Under the pieces are notes generated by a model. It made no database searches. It was not told where the DNA came from and saw only the letters and a program-made list of their open reading frames with translations. Positions 48,700-63,600 of a stretch of 64,000 bases of DNA are shown here, piece by piece. Source of the DNA: Morella rubra (Eukaryota; Streptophyta; Magnoliopsida; Fagales; Myricaceae); the NCBI GenBank assembly GCA_003952965.2, contig CM025850.1, forward strand, positions 34,513,204-34,577,203, read 5' to 3'. Each line of letters opens with the position of its first letter. Position 1 is the stretch's first letter. Position numbers and translations under genes: made by a program.

Positions 48700-51600
48700 T
48701 GGTCTCGTCTTGATAAAATTTTCTATCTCTCTTAACTAAAGATATTCGACAACTCAAAATATTTTACAGATTATAATTCCCACTAGAAAATTTTCATATA
48801 TAGAACGTCAATTCTTTAATATATAGCACTTCCACTAAAATGTGTTCGCTGCGGGAGTCATTATTAACTTGCACAGCTCCTCTTGTCTCCTGCAATTCAG
48901 ATATATACCTCATCTTATGTTTAGATGCAGTTGAGTCCTAGTATTCGTCACATCGCAGCTCTCCTCCTCGTCTCTTGGATTGCATCACCACGACACGACA
49001 TCGCGGCATTAAGTATCATATACAGTGACTTGCAAGTTGGATTCTCCTTTACTGTATAATGAACGCCATTTTAAGGTTACATGATATTGAAATAGTCCGG
49101 GGACCGAATCTGCTCTCAAAGTGATTTTGGTCAAATCACCAGTGCTTCTTTGCTCTATCTGCTTTTTGCACTTGGCACACATCCATTACAATTAAGCTGC
49201 GTAGGTGACTGTCAGGTGTTGGCGCAACTACGATATGCGTAACTGCTGCCTGCTTCAAAACGGACGCCTGTTACAAGCGGCGGCTAGTCAGGTTTTTTAT
49301 CGTAATTTTGCTTGCTTTCTTTATTAATGGTATTCAATATAGGGACAAGATCTTATTAAATATTATTATTCACACAACTTACACTCGCTACGGGTCTCTC
49401 ACGGATGGAACCTAATACTCTATAATGCATTTCTTTTTGCACTATTTACTGGTTCAGAACGTGCTATACGCGCATGTAACTCTTCCGGACTTTATTTCTC
49501 TCTCTTCTTGGGTATGTTTAATATTAGGGCACTTGAGTATGTTTGCTCAAAGGTGTAGCGACTGTGAATAAGGGAAATAACATCACACTACGTTACGAGC
49601 GGATATCATTTCTATTGATGCGAAGACGATTTGAATTCACGAAAGGAATGCGAATGAAAATGATAATGGCGGCGGAGATGAATCGTGATTCTGTCGGGGG
49701 AGGGGCCATCCTTTATGGTGGTGACGCTTCTTTCTGCTGTTGGATTGCTGGACATAGTTCTTTCTGCGGCCACATCAGTGTATTAAGAGCTATCATCACT
49801 ATTTCGTCACTATAAACTGGCCTCACCTCTCTGGTTTCGATTTGCGGTTTATTTATGGCACACGCTGGAGCTAATACTGTACCACACACGTTGTGTTCCA
49901 CGATATACACTTCAGAATCAATGTTACTGTCAACGCTTTTTGGAAATGGTCGCCGGAATTAGGAGGAAACATTTAGTACATGTTGCCGATGACAAAAACA
50001 AGTGGAGAATTCAACTCGTGCGGGATGCTATGGCCTTTCCCCCACGATAACCGAGTACACAGAACTAGCATTGACTTTTTAGTGGGATGCTTGAAAGAAG
50101 AACGTAGTATTTTGCTATTTACCACCGGTTACAAAGGGGATGGAAGGTTGGTTGGGTGGCTTCAATTAAGTGCATGAAGAAGGTTTCGAGTATCCTTGAA
50201 CCTACGCGAGTACAATTTCATTCAATTGGGTCGGCTGTTTCGGAAGCTTCATCTCCTTGAGTCCAGAAATCTTCTTTTGTATGTTGCGGCGAAGTTGCTT
50301 CCAATGGTGAATAATTGTACCAAAAATATTAGAAAAGGTAGCGCGGCGTGTCCTCACAATCGGACGAATGATTAAAAGGGCACTACGGATTACCTCTGCA
50401 CACGCGAGTTTGTACAAAACTTTAATTTAGCCTAGCTCCTAAACATAATAGAAAGATAAATGATTGAAATCACTAGGAACGTTTGTACAGTGTTCATTAC
50501 GGAGGTATACTCTAATGCACACCTATTCGAATTAGATCACGAATACATTTAACTAGATAATATTTGTTGAGATACATCTACATCATATCTATCTATAATC
50601 AAAAATTCTAAGAATTTATAAAAGACTATTTTCTTTTATAGAATTGTGAATTTTATGAAATGATGAGTTCATTATAAGTTCTATTAATTTTTATTGTGTT
50701 GCTAAATAACATTTCTAAAGATTATTATAACTTTTATATTAGATATTTATAACATATAGTTGTAGTAGATATTGTAATGTAATGAAATTTAATTTATTAA
50801 TATAATATAAAAAATATTAAAAGTTTTAGTTAGGATATGTATTATAGAAAAAGTATTTGGTGATGCTTTAGAGTGAGAGTAGAATTTATGTCCACATGAA
50901 TATAAAATTTGAGTGTTAATTGGTATACCATAATTATTTATTTTAAAAAGTAAATATTCTTTGTGTTAATGTATTAAATTCAAATTTATGCGAAATTTAT
51001 CTATTCTAATAAACACATAGGCTCATTTACGAAATATGATAAGATGACTTTCTGGGACTGTTAAAAGAAGCGTGGATAAATGTAAGAGACAAGATTAGTA
51101 ATATAAAGGGTTTTTTTTTACTTAATATATAATTCTTCAAGATTCTTTAACTTCAGATATTATTATTTTGATAAAACGTTTAAGATCAATTACCTCTAAA
51201 TAAAAGGTTTTTTATTATTTTTCAAGATCATTAATGGAATGCACAAAAAATATGTTTTATTATGATCTCTCTATGTTTGATTTGCGGGACACAGTTTTTA
51301 GCTTCTAGGTATTAACTAGACTTTCGTTGCAATGCGTTTGACCTTTATGGGATTCAGTGTGAGGTTGTCTGTTTGGAACTCAGTCGAATACGTGTAACAC
51401 GAAAAATCATTTAAGGCAAATAATGGGAGATACATAATGATAATATCCTTTCGGCACTATGAGTGCCGGTAATCTGAGTTAATACTGAGGAGGGGCTGAC
51501 AAACACAAGGTTTTACGTTGAATAAGATTGTATATTGACTTTTGGTTCCAACCTAAAGTACAAGATAATTGTACATACGAATGAGTAATAGTTTATGGGT

Positions 51601-54600
51601 ATAATGACAGTGCTACTGGATTATAAAGCTACTCACTTCGACGATGGGAACGATTCAGGCATCCAAATAGATCTTTTTCCTGCTTTCTGTAACTCCCCTA
51701 ATAATCAAACGCATCTCATTTCTTACGCACAATATCAGAGCAATATGTAGTGTGAAAATTTTATGAGTCTTGAGGCACACAGTCAGAGAACCAAGTCACT
51801 CGATTCTTAGTTTATATAGAAAAATACCGAACTACTTAACTTCGTAGGAAACACGATCAACTACACGAAGAATCCACCGACCCACTTATCTAGCCTTTCG
51901 AAGGAATGTCCTAGAGAAGAATAAAGGGGGCCTTGGTGCTCTGACGAGTACTGAAAGAGAAGATGGTCATAAATTATTGGCTTGTCCCTTGCGCTCGTTT
52001 CTGTCTAGGACATGGGGACTTACACTCTCAGGCAGGCACTAAGTCGTATGCGCATGGAGGTTATGTCGGTTTGCAATGGTCTATCGTATTTGCACCAGCA
52101 CTATCGCGAGAATTCTTCAGTGTGGGAGTCTCGGGCTGGGTCAATGGTAAAAACTGTTCAAGACACACATTTAATTCTCGGGCCATTTAAAAACAGGTAA
52201 TGAAGATTGTGTTTTGTCTATTGTCGCCACAATCCTCGTAACTATGGGAATTTACTTGTATGATCCTAGGCCAACCTCTAAGCTGGGGTGGACCTTTCAT
52301 TCCTTTGAAACAATTCACACCGCTAGAACCAATTCCTCGCATTGTTTCTTATTTCAATCTGCAATCACTTTCTGTACTTCTGAACAGTTGTTTAACCTGC
52401 TTTCTACCTCCTTGGTTTACTTCCAACAAAAACTCTGGTTTGCCAGAATCTCCACATCGGCAAATCAACAGAGGCCATAGAGATGGGATGGATAGAATAT
52501 ATTAAGGACACAATAGGTGCATCGCATTTTTAGAATCTAGGGATCATATCTACAAAATGAGCGTACAGAGGTAGATTAGCGAGATTTGGACAGACAAACA
52601 GCCCGGGTGAATAGTGTGGAACGGCGAGATCCGTAGCGTAGGGGTGCTCGCTAATGTCATTGTTAGGCTGACAAGAGGGCGGGTAAAAAGAAAATAGACG
52701 AGGACAAACACGAGAGAAGAGGCTCATAGTGTTTGCTGCTTTAGCTGGCTCAGACCTTAGAGTATACGGACGCTAGATACAGCATAATTTCAAGATGATA
52801 GTTAGCGAGTTATGATGCACTGGGAGCAGGCTTAATGGGGGAAGATGGTAGCGTGCTTAGTGCGCTAGTGTGGGAGCGATAGAGAAGGGCGGTCAGCGGG
52901 TCCACACCCCTTCGTCTATACGTAACACTAAGACCAGCGACAGGAACTAAGACACTACGCTCTACTCACATATGTACACTCGAAATTCAGACTTAGCATA
53001 TCTTAACTTTTGATTGAATTATATTAAAAAGGTATAAACATAGAAATGATCTAAAATGGAATAGAAAAGAAAATAAAAATATAATAATAAAATAAAATTT
53101 TAAAAAGACTGAAAAATGTAACTTAAATACAAATATTAACTCAGATACTAACAGGAGTATTTGGACAAATACAGAACACCAATACACTCTTAACACTATT
53201 TATTAAAAAAAAAATTAAAGTGAGCTTGTCATATTACTATTTTGGTACATTTATTATAAGAGAACTACGACAATCTAAAATATGTTTGATAATTGGAGTC
53301 ATTGGAGGAGAATATAATTTGTCTCGCCTTATATGAATAGGTCTTTTAAATGAGTATTTCTAAGAGAGATTATGCATCCTCGTTCAGCATATACTTATTG
53401 GGAGATTGTGGGTAAAATAACTGTATTGAGCTTTGGTGTATAAATTTATCACCATTTAAATTGTAGTTCTTTGGTAAATTCTTTATAATAATATATTTAT
53501 AGTAGATAATCTTTTTGGGAGAAAAATAATTTAAAGAAAATGAAATAGGTAGCAAAAATACTATACACTAAATAAAGAGGTTCACCCATTACTCTTTTCA
53601 TATGAGCTATCTGGAACGGGATCTATGGGATAAGGGCATGAAGTTCACTGAATTGTACCAACCCTGTCTCCTTCTATGATATAATCAAGGCATTTAATGG
53701 GGGTTAAGAGGTTTGGGGCTGGCCATATTAAGCTTTTGAATGAGGTTACTAGATAGGAACGACCTGTAAAATAAGACTCTGTTACGCGCTCCACTGATTA
53801 CAAGTCCTGGGATTTTTACTATCACTTTTTGACTTCTTTTGTTCTAAAGACATCTGATTAAGTCAATGGGTCAATTCGCCCTCTCGATACCACGATATTA
53901 CCCCCAGAGATCGGATCCTCTTTTTTAAGTCACATCTATACACACGCACAACAACGGAGCCCTACAGGATTAAGGGAATGGAGGAATAGGCGTTAACAAG
54001 CGTATTAGGTAAGCGGACTTGTAGAGGTATGACAATTCGGACTTTATAGAGACCTGCGCAATTCCGAGAATGTCATTCGGGGCCATAAACATAAGACATT
54101 CTTCGGGAGTAGGGCTTGGAGTTGGATTTATAGTTACATCTACGGCTTCCTTATCAAAGGACTCACAAGATAAGATGGAGCAAACACTATTACATTAACG
54201 ATGACACTTGCAAAAACTTCAAACTCTTCGCGCTGTGGGCTGGCAAAAATTGAAATAGGCCACAATTTAAAGCCAAGACCATGGGTCATGCAACGGGGTT
54301 TGGGGAATTCAGTTGGCGCGGCTTCAGCACCAGGCGCCCTTCACTCCTCGATGCACGAAACTGGCCCGCTGCTGGTAGATGCATGACAATCTAATAATTA
54401 CCGGCTCGGGGTTCTTTCCATATTCAAATTTAAGGTTTTTAGGGGGAGATAACTTTACTAAGTGTGGGTATAGAACAGGTAATTATTATACCCGTTTAGT
54501 TTTTAAGAGGATTAAGACTAATTTAAATACGTGTGTTAGACCATATACGTGGAGTTGAATAATTTAACTTTACCTCTAAATCTCATTTAAAAAAATCATA

Positions 54601-57600
54601 AATACTTTCGTATTTGGAGTTTACTACAGGGGCAGGTCACGAATCCAACCGGTGCGTACTCGTCTTTTTAATTTTTAATCAACCGTCCTTGGGAGTAACT
54701 AAAGACAATACAACTGTAGACGGGCAGGACCCAAGTACCTGTAGAGACAAGAAATATCAATCACCAAAGGCTCACAACCCGCCCATTTCTCGTCTCCATC
54801 TCTACAGGAACCGAGAGGCCTTCACCACATTTTAACACGCTTATAAAATGCCAGGATCCGTAGGCGATGTTTTGGCGGGCAAGTTAAAAAGTTTATATTT
54901 TAAAGTGGTTTGGAAATTTTCGAGGTGCCCCGGGAATTGTATTTTAAAGTGTTGATAATATGTTGAAGAGATGATGATTTTAAAATGATTTTTTTTTATT
55001 TATTTATATTAGAGTTGGTGAAAAAGTGAAAAGATAAATAATTCTATGTGGTTATTTTATTATGGTTAAAATTTTAGAGTGTCCAAAATTTTACAAATAA
55101 ATATAGGAGAAAATTTTGAGATATTAACTCTACCTAGAGTTTTGACAGATTGGTTTTAAAGAAATTTGATTATTGATTGATTGTTATTGAAGTTTTTATA
55201 AAAGTGTAAGAAAGATAATTTGATGAATTTGTTTATGAAAAATTATTAAAGTTTATAAAAAGTAGAAGATCGAGGATTTAATGGAGTCTTATTTTATAAA
55301 AAAGTGTTGAAATTTTGTATTAAAAAATTTTAGTTTGTCTGGAAATTTAAAAGTTTTGTTGTTGGGTTCTAAGATTTTTTAATTTTTAAAATAATAAAAC
55401 TTTTTTTCTAAGTTTGGATAGGCAAAAAAATGTTTGATTGAAATTTTTATTGTTAGAATTAGTGTAGATTCTCTTGTAATTAGTGAAAAAAGATGTTGTT
55501 ATATAAAGTTATTAAAATTTTGAAAAATAATTTGTAAAAAATTTATAAAAATAAATATAAGAATTTGTGAAAAATTGATAGTCAACAAAATTTTGTAATA
55601 GTCAAAAAATAATTTTTTTTTTTTAAAAAGGGAGTAATCAACCCCACTATGAAATGCGGGCACAACCTGTAAAGGGTTTTCGGCCGTTGGATGTTTGTCC
55701 AACTTGATCCCCGCAGACACCGGGGGCCGCGCATAAAGGGGTAGGCCAGCTTGGCGCGGCTGCAAGGCCCTACCTCCAAGCAACAGCTCCAAGTTGTGTT
55801 GATTAGGAAGGGCAACAGAAAAAAAGGACTAGAACGTGAAACAAAAACTATAAATGTTCATATATACGCGCGTTCTGGGACGTCGTTGAAATAAGTTTTC
55901 TTTGCTTACTAACAGGAGTAAAAATTGGTGTGCCTTGAAAATTCTCATGAGGTACGTCTCGTAGTTTGTTAATCTGAAAAACCTCAGTTTTGATTCTTTA
56001 TTCACACAGCCAATAAAACAAGCATCTTTAAGGTCAAATCATCTATTTATATATTTTTTTTTTATCTATATCAAAAGTAAAAGGGCCTTGGCTCTTCTAG
56101 GACATACGTGTCTGAGATAAAATTAGTACAATCTCTTTAATTAAAGCATCCTAGACGTTTCTGGGTAAAAGCGTTGAAAGAACACAACTTCTTATATTGA
56201 CAAATTCTTTACACAGAGTATCGCCTAAAAGTGAAGAGAGAGAATAAAAAGGTTGTAAACGAAATAAGAAGTCGACAACACACACGCGTATACAAAATTT
56301 AGAAGCAGAGTAGGGAAGACAGTCAGTACAATAATATAAAAATTATTAGACTGTTACACAATTTTAATTTGGTCAAACACACTCGTCTTAGATGTTCCGT
56401 CTTTTTATTCACATTTACAGAGAATTCTTTTTAAATTCTAAAAAATACCAGAAATCGAATTATTAGTTTAAATCATCCTAAACAATCCTACCATACCCTG
56501 CATATAATAAAACTTAACGTACACTTTAAAATTTTCAAAACACAAAAAAATTCTCGTAAAAAACACTAACGGAACCTCTATTTTTATCGAGCCGGCCCTG
56601 CACGGACAGGAACTCCTCTAACAATTGCCCAATGACCATTAGTGCCGTGCGTCACGTAACAGTGGGGCAGGTCGCGTCATAAATTTCCAGCAGCCAGACC
56701 CATGATGGCCTGGTTTGATATTTTGACCAAAAAGCCCTCAATCTACGGACGTAAATACTTTTGGTCTATTTGGTACATTTAACAATCTACGTGACGGAAT
56801 GAGGTATATTTTTTTATTTCTACGCAACGTAACGAGGTATTTACCATTTAAGGGAGTGAGAGTGAACCTAGAGGGCATTTAGGGAAAGATCGTGCCTCGA
56901 TAACCGTGAGGGACTCTCGAAATTCAGGTCTCCTGGCCGCTTTCTGGTGAATGTACTTCTAGTTCTTCGAGTCTGGAACATGGAAAATGAGGGTACTGCA
57001 ATTTCCTAGGCGCCCCTCCGAGTCAGTGGAGAGCTACTATCCGTCCACTTGTCTTCTTCTTTGTTTTTATCTTCGTGGCTTTTTTATTCACCTACGGCAT
57101 ATTTCGGGTAGTACGGCGAACTCAGTCTAACAGTTTAGCCGTATTAAAAATTGTATGATTAAATCAATTTTTCTTCTGTCTCATCTTTTATCTCACTTCT
57201 TTTAAAAATATTTTACTCACTCTCAATTATTCTATTCATAAATTTTTATACTTTCTCACTGTCTCTCCCTTACTCCTTTTACCCAACTTTCATATTCAAA
57301 ATTGAATGATCATTAAAGTTTTATCACTCCAACCACACTTTAACGATTGCTAATTGTATTACGAAGCACTCGCATATCGCTCGGAAGAAGAAAACCACAC
57401 ATACGTATTACGGCGCATAGCGTCCTTTCTACTTTGTATGGAATTTCCTGAAAATCAGTTAATACCTCTACACTACATGAATCAGGGTCACACGTTTGGT
57501 TCTGAGCTTTTCATTACTATAGTGGAAGCTACGTAATTAGTTTAACAAGTGAGAGCGTAGACAGTGTAAAATGAGTTTGTAAATCTTCTCCGCAACTAAT

Positions 57601-60600
57601 TTATACTTCTTCAAGTGAACGCTTAACTTCAGGATAACCTTGCCTGCAATAATCTTCTCCCTCGCTTAACTCCCAAAGAAAAAAAAACTAATAACCTTAA
57701 CACCTTCATCAATTTTAGGCCAAAATTAACTTCCATTTCATCATCTCGTTGATATACATTAGTCGAGTGTTAACCATGTAATACATTACCATTATTCGCC
57801 CAACCCCACTCTGCTCGCTGTCCTTGCAGACATACTACTTTACCATTCACCCGGAAATTACTAATCGAACATAAAAAACCGGAAATAATATAGAATAAAA
57901 CAACCATAATTTATCTCTTGGGCGTGGGGTAACAAAACAGTTAGTACTTTCAACGCATCCTGAAAATAATGTTTCGGAAAACTAACTCATCCTCTTTATT
58001 TATTTATTTTCAACATAGTATCCGCGATCCGGCACGCACCCAAGAACGGTTCCGACGGCTCAGCACCCCCCCGCCAGCTCCCTCCTCCTACCCCCCCGCA
58101 CCCCCCCTGCCCCCCACCCCCTCCCGCCCCCAGTGCTCAGGACCGTCGGCAGCACCCCCGCCGCGCGCCCGCCCCGCGCGCGCATCCCGGCACTCCCACC
58201 TCGTAGATAACTATGACCATTGCCTACAGCATAGCGCTGCCTTCACCTGCATTCCAGGAGAAGTGGATGCTCGTGATTCATCAGAAGCGTGAGGAAAAGC
58301 GCATAATGTGACATAGGGGAAAGAACGAATGAGGGCGGTAATTCTGTACTGCGAGCATAGGCTTTGCGGGAGGCCGACAGAGACAGGTGCGCATCAGGAG
58401 AAAGCAGGCCCACTTGAGGGAGGTTGAGGAGGAGGAGAGGAGAGAGTGCGAATGGGATTATATATTTTTCGAAGATGGATCTGTTGACTAAGCTCACATA
58501 CATTTCATAAGATTTTCATACAGACTTCCAAGTTATTTCCAACTTTATTTAATATTGGTATAACGTAATTAGGAATCAGATAAAACAAAATCACGATCGT
58601 GTGCGCACCTTGATAACTCTCTCACTAACAGTCGATCCAGCTTAAGACAGACATGGCTCATATATAAGTAACAATTAATATTATTAAACATAATTGTGTC
58701 AGGACTTTTAGGATTATCTATATGCTCCTATTGTGTTCATCGGCATTACTGTTATGTGTGCTTGAGAGAGAGTGAGGAACAAAGGACAATTACGGCTCTG
58801 CCGAGCGTATCCAGATAGTAGCCAGAGGGTCGGTGTGATTAACTGCCAAAGTTCTTTGCAATGTAGGGTCGAGAACTGGAAGATGTTGTACTGAGAGAAA
58901 ACTTTTAATGTGTATATTATGCTAGCACACTTCCCACTTCATAGACGCACAATAGATGGAGGTAAAGATTATAGATTTTTCTTCGTAACCCTAACAGTTA
59001 GCACAAATCGTATCTTGGCTTTAATCGAGTTCCTTCCAAGAAATCAAAAGACATGTAGTAAATTCGTTGCTGTTGTCTCTGTTTTCCCCCTTCCAGGTGC
59101 GTCGGCTCAAGACAATATTCCCGATGACCAACGCATGGACACGGAAACTCCCCCCACCTGAGCGCTTCTGCTTTGCGCCTGGCGACGCCGGCATTCGAAA
59201 ATTGTCTTTCTCTTCAAACTCCGGTCGGCTAAGATCCGATCAACTGGCCGGGGGTGCACTGGAAAGTCGGCGCCACGACCATCGGTCGGCCGGTCTTCTT
59301 GAATTAGGCCTGTCTACACCTGTTCCGCTCGTCTGGTAAACTTTTGCTGCACGCCTGTTAACTGCACAAACGCAGAAGAGATATTCATGGGAAGGAGAGG
59401 TCTTTAGATTCCAATCTGGCAATAACAAATTCAAAAACAAAACAGACTTGACATTCAAGCGTCGGGTGCGGTTCTACCTTGCTTTTTTGACAAGGTTTTT
59501 CAACCCCTCCTTCTATACACTACACGTCCTCCAAAAGCCCACATGGGTAGTTTCCATTCAATTCGGGTTCCTCTCTTCCCTGGACACCACGTAAGAAAAA
59601 TCTCTAAAAATCCAATCTCACTTGTATGGATACTTGGAACCATCGTGCTCGGTAGGAATACGCAAGGTAGACCACTCACTCTAATGACGGTTTAACTGTG
59701 AACGACTTTAGATTAGCATTTACTTCAAAAAGAAAATCTATAACTATACGATGCTTCTTTCTCTTTACATATCTCCATGTAAGTTTCTCTATTATTTAAT
59801 CTTCTTGCTTAACTGAATGGTGGCGCCTTGATCCAGCTTCATGGTCAAAGATCCTATTTTCAAGTCGGTGAGTATAGGGCAATGCAACTCGGCTTGTATG
59901 AAGCTGGCAATTTACTAAAGCTAATCGTCGCTGGTCCCAATCCATATGGCGGCTGACAGAATTTGTTCCTTAGATCTTGCAGCACACCCGGCGCGCGTGG
60001 CACACTATGAGCACGCTGGATCAATCATCAAAAAAAAAAAAGAATAAGTGCACGAACCCGTTAATAAGTTATATAACGCTGTAGACCGTCGATATATACC
60101 TTATTAATCGCACCATGGTGAACACGAAACGACCGGTCTTATCTGAGACTCTTAATTTAAATCTTTTATCTAAAGTTAATTATTAACGCCTTATCTCGAA
60201 TTGTTGGGAGGAAGCTTGGATGTATGGAGGGTAATCTGTGAGGGGAGGAGAGGCAGTGGGGAAGCATGTCCAGTGGACGACTCTAGTAGCTGATCCAAAT
60301 GTGTAATGTTTCTTCTTCCTTTTGGCCGGGCGCGCCACTGTAGTGTTCCTCCGCAAAAGCAGGCCCATCCGCTGGAACGAGACAGTACAGGCTAGAAAAA
60401 TGTGTAACCACAAACTGAACTATTATTTTTTTTTCATTCTTTTTTTTCAACGGCCCGCAGGACAGTTTCTGTACAGAACACGACGTCTTGCTTATGTATT
60501 AGTGCGTAAGCAGGGGCATGTGTACAATAGCATTCCCTGGATGGTTACAACATCATTGGCTGGGCAATTCAACCAGAGACGCAATCATCTTGACTTGGCT

Positions 60601-63600
60601 GAGAGAAAGGAGTGAATGAGCAGCTCAAGCAGGCCGTCGCGCACGCTCAGAACTAAGGGAATACTAAATACCATTAGCTACTTGCAAAAGTACTCGAAAG
60701 GTTCGCAACGTAAGGTGCGGTGAAGGCACGTCTTCTAACTTTGGTTTCCGAGAGCTGCTTCTTCTTTTTTTTCTGAGATTTTTGACGCTATCTATCTCAC
60801 ACAACCAACTTTAAATTGAATATGGTCTCACGCCTAGTTAATACTACCCATAATGCTCTGGAAGAAATCTTCCTAAAATGTTGTACATCAAGACTTCCCG
60901 ACAAGAATGCTGGAAAGTCCGTGGAGGCCTTATGGCTCTAAAACTCACTTGATTTCACAGGGGATGGAAGGTGTACCATTTTAGTAGCCTTCCATTTAAT
61001 ATATCGGTACGTACTTTCTTGTTCTCTCTAAAACCCATTTTCATGTTCTACATGTGTTTGTTTTTTCTTCTAAGCAAATTTATTTTGGGGACGAAATTGA
61101 CCCCAACTAATTACTCAGACATCAAGGCTACTGTGTCGGCATAAGGCTACAAACAAAAGCAAATGAACCATATGTCCCGCACCACCAGGGGTGGTGGTTT
61201 AATAATGTGTGGCTCGTGCCTTGGACTCTGGACTTATTTCCAACACAAATTGGAATCACTATAGTCTCGTTATGCACTGGTGACGCTCGGGACATTAATG
61301 CTGCGAATCTACGTCGAGTGTGTTACAGTTGGGATGGTTCGAGCTTTCTACCTGATCTTTACGGATCGATTCTGTATCCCGAGTTTTAAATCACACCAAT
61401 AACAAAAGCGATCCACTATACCCCAAACAGCCCTGAGCGCCGAGAATTCGAGGAAACCAAGGCCGACAGGGGACAGAGGGGCGCCAATCCGGGTGGTCGG
61501 CCAGAGGGGAGGAAAACTATGCGCACACCTTGGGCCAGTCAGAATCACCGGTGTTAGGTTATTACGTCGCCATGAGAGACAGGCAAACGAAGTCGAAGCA
61601 ATCACACCTTTAAAATTTCTCAGCGGCTGCAGGCGCCCAAGACGTTAGCAGGCGCATGACCTCGGTAAAGATGTTGATGAGGTTTCAGGGAAAGACTGGG
61701 GGGGGGAGCGACTCGGGTGTTTTAATCAGGGAAAGTAAGCGATCAGAGAGCCGAAGCTGGGTAGCTCCATAGAGAGGTGCTAGGATGGATCCAGGAGAGC
61801 TGAGTGGTCCGCGCGGACATCCGGGGCCAAGAAATACATGCTCTCCCTGATTCGCGCTCGCACTGTTTTGCTTGTCCGACCGAGATGAGCAGACGGGGTG
61901 GAAGGAAGGGTTATACTATTTTCCCCGGAGGCACCGCGGGCTTTGCCTTGTCAATGGAAGCAAGGCATAAAGAACACTGGGAAATGAGGAAACCACATTA
62001 GTTGGAGAGGAGAGCGGAGGGAGAGGTCGATTACACAATAGGGCCGGGTAGCGGAGAGTCCACTGCAGGGCCGCAAGACCCTCACCACGAGGTACATGAA
62101 ACTGAAGTTGGCAATCTCGGGGATGTATGACTACGCCGCTCGGCACTTGCAGCGGTACATTCTCCTCGCCAACATGCATCTAGTTACCTTCCTTTTCAAC
62201 GCAGGAGCCATCTCATCGCCTACAAGTCTTAGTGTGATTTGGGACAGCGGGGGGGCTGCGCGGTGGACAGCGTGTATCCATGCCCCGTATCAGGCGCGGG
62301 TGAAGAAAGGTCGCAGGCCGGGTGTCGCGGATGGGGCCTGATGATTACCGCTAAATCAACCTTGGGATTGTATTAAGTGGATTTTATGCATCGGGTAGCG
62401 AAGGAAGATTGAATGTGAAAGAGTTAGCCATGGGGGCAGAGGTCGCTAACGGCTTTCTGTGTAGTGGGGTGTCGTCTGCGGGTATGAATGTCTAAGAGGG
62501 GAGGAGAGAGGAGATGAATTTTGAGAACCGAAACTATTCGGCTGTTCAAGGTGCCGCGCCCTAAGACAATTCGTTCTGAAGGTGAGCTTATGTGTTGTCA
62601 CTTTATGGGGAACAAGCTATGTTGTGCATTTTGTCAGTAAATTTTGTTTTGTTGGAGTATGTCTTAATGCCTAACGCCATAGTGTGATGGGGGGTAGCTA
62701 ACGCAATTAGCATTCTTAACTAGAGGTTGGAGTTTTTTATTTTTCTAGACATCATAACACTTTTCACAGCGGTATATACCAAACTTTGGAAGGTGAATAT
62801 TTGTATTTACAGATAAATCTAAGAAAAAGTTTACTAAAGATAACAGAAACTAAAATATTTTTAACGATCAACATAAGCTATAGATTTTGTATCAGACGTT
62901 GGTGATCCTAGAATTTATCCGCAACGTTTGAGACATTGATCTATAAAGGTATATTTAGTATATAAAAAAATATCAAGAAATCTATCCTAATTTGATGAGA
63001 AAACTAGAATCCGCGGGAAAGGTACATAGATTAAAGGATAGTAACGTTGAAAAATGATATTGTTAATACTGATAGTGATGTTCAGGGCGACTAAGAATCT
63101 TTGTAGAAACTCACTTAATGTAATAATTATAAAATAATCTTTCTTTATTAATTTATTCTTTTTTAGATTCATAATTATTTAAGTGAATTCTTTTTTTATT
63201 TTCAGCTGCATCACATTCTAAAAAGACATCTTTACTTTTGTTTACAAAAACCTCACATCTGTTCAAATTCCTTTAGCCGGCTCAAATATTATGCTACTGG
63301 GCCCGCCACCGACCGAGAGTAATATAAGGCCGGGAAACGGTAACATATAGGGGCTACTGAAATTTCCGCCTTGTGTCTCAATAAAACACTCTACTATTTT
63401 TACGGTGCGAATTGTCTTTAAAGGCTACAAGGTGTCATAAACTCCTACATGGCAGGTCAAACAGGATTAATCGAAAACGTGGACAAATTATCGAGCGTTC
63501 AGCTATGATTAATGACAGACAAGAATGGTCACTGATGGCCAACTAGATGGAGAAGTGAGACATGGCGCACCGCCTATATTTCTTTAAAAAAGAAAAAAAT

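Larger units (their letters stand above)
45290..48700. other. Spacer with transposon relics
   Basis: No coding gene recognised. A hairpin-like ACCTCATTCAATGAGAT motif at 45634 resembles the CTCATTTAATGAGG hairpin in inverted-duplication arm A (10.53 kb). A MITE-like copy lies at 46148-46336, a SINE-like tail at about 47150-47420, and a GGAACCGGAA-rich segment at 47545-47680. Purine-rich DNA at 48.2-48.5 kb has a 129-codon frame without any motif. Confidence 0.5.

Noticed and set aside
57969..58292. 107-codon proline-rich frame over the C-rich island
   Set aside because: It is a by-product of C runs, with no start context or neighbouring exons.
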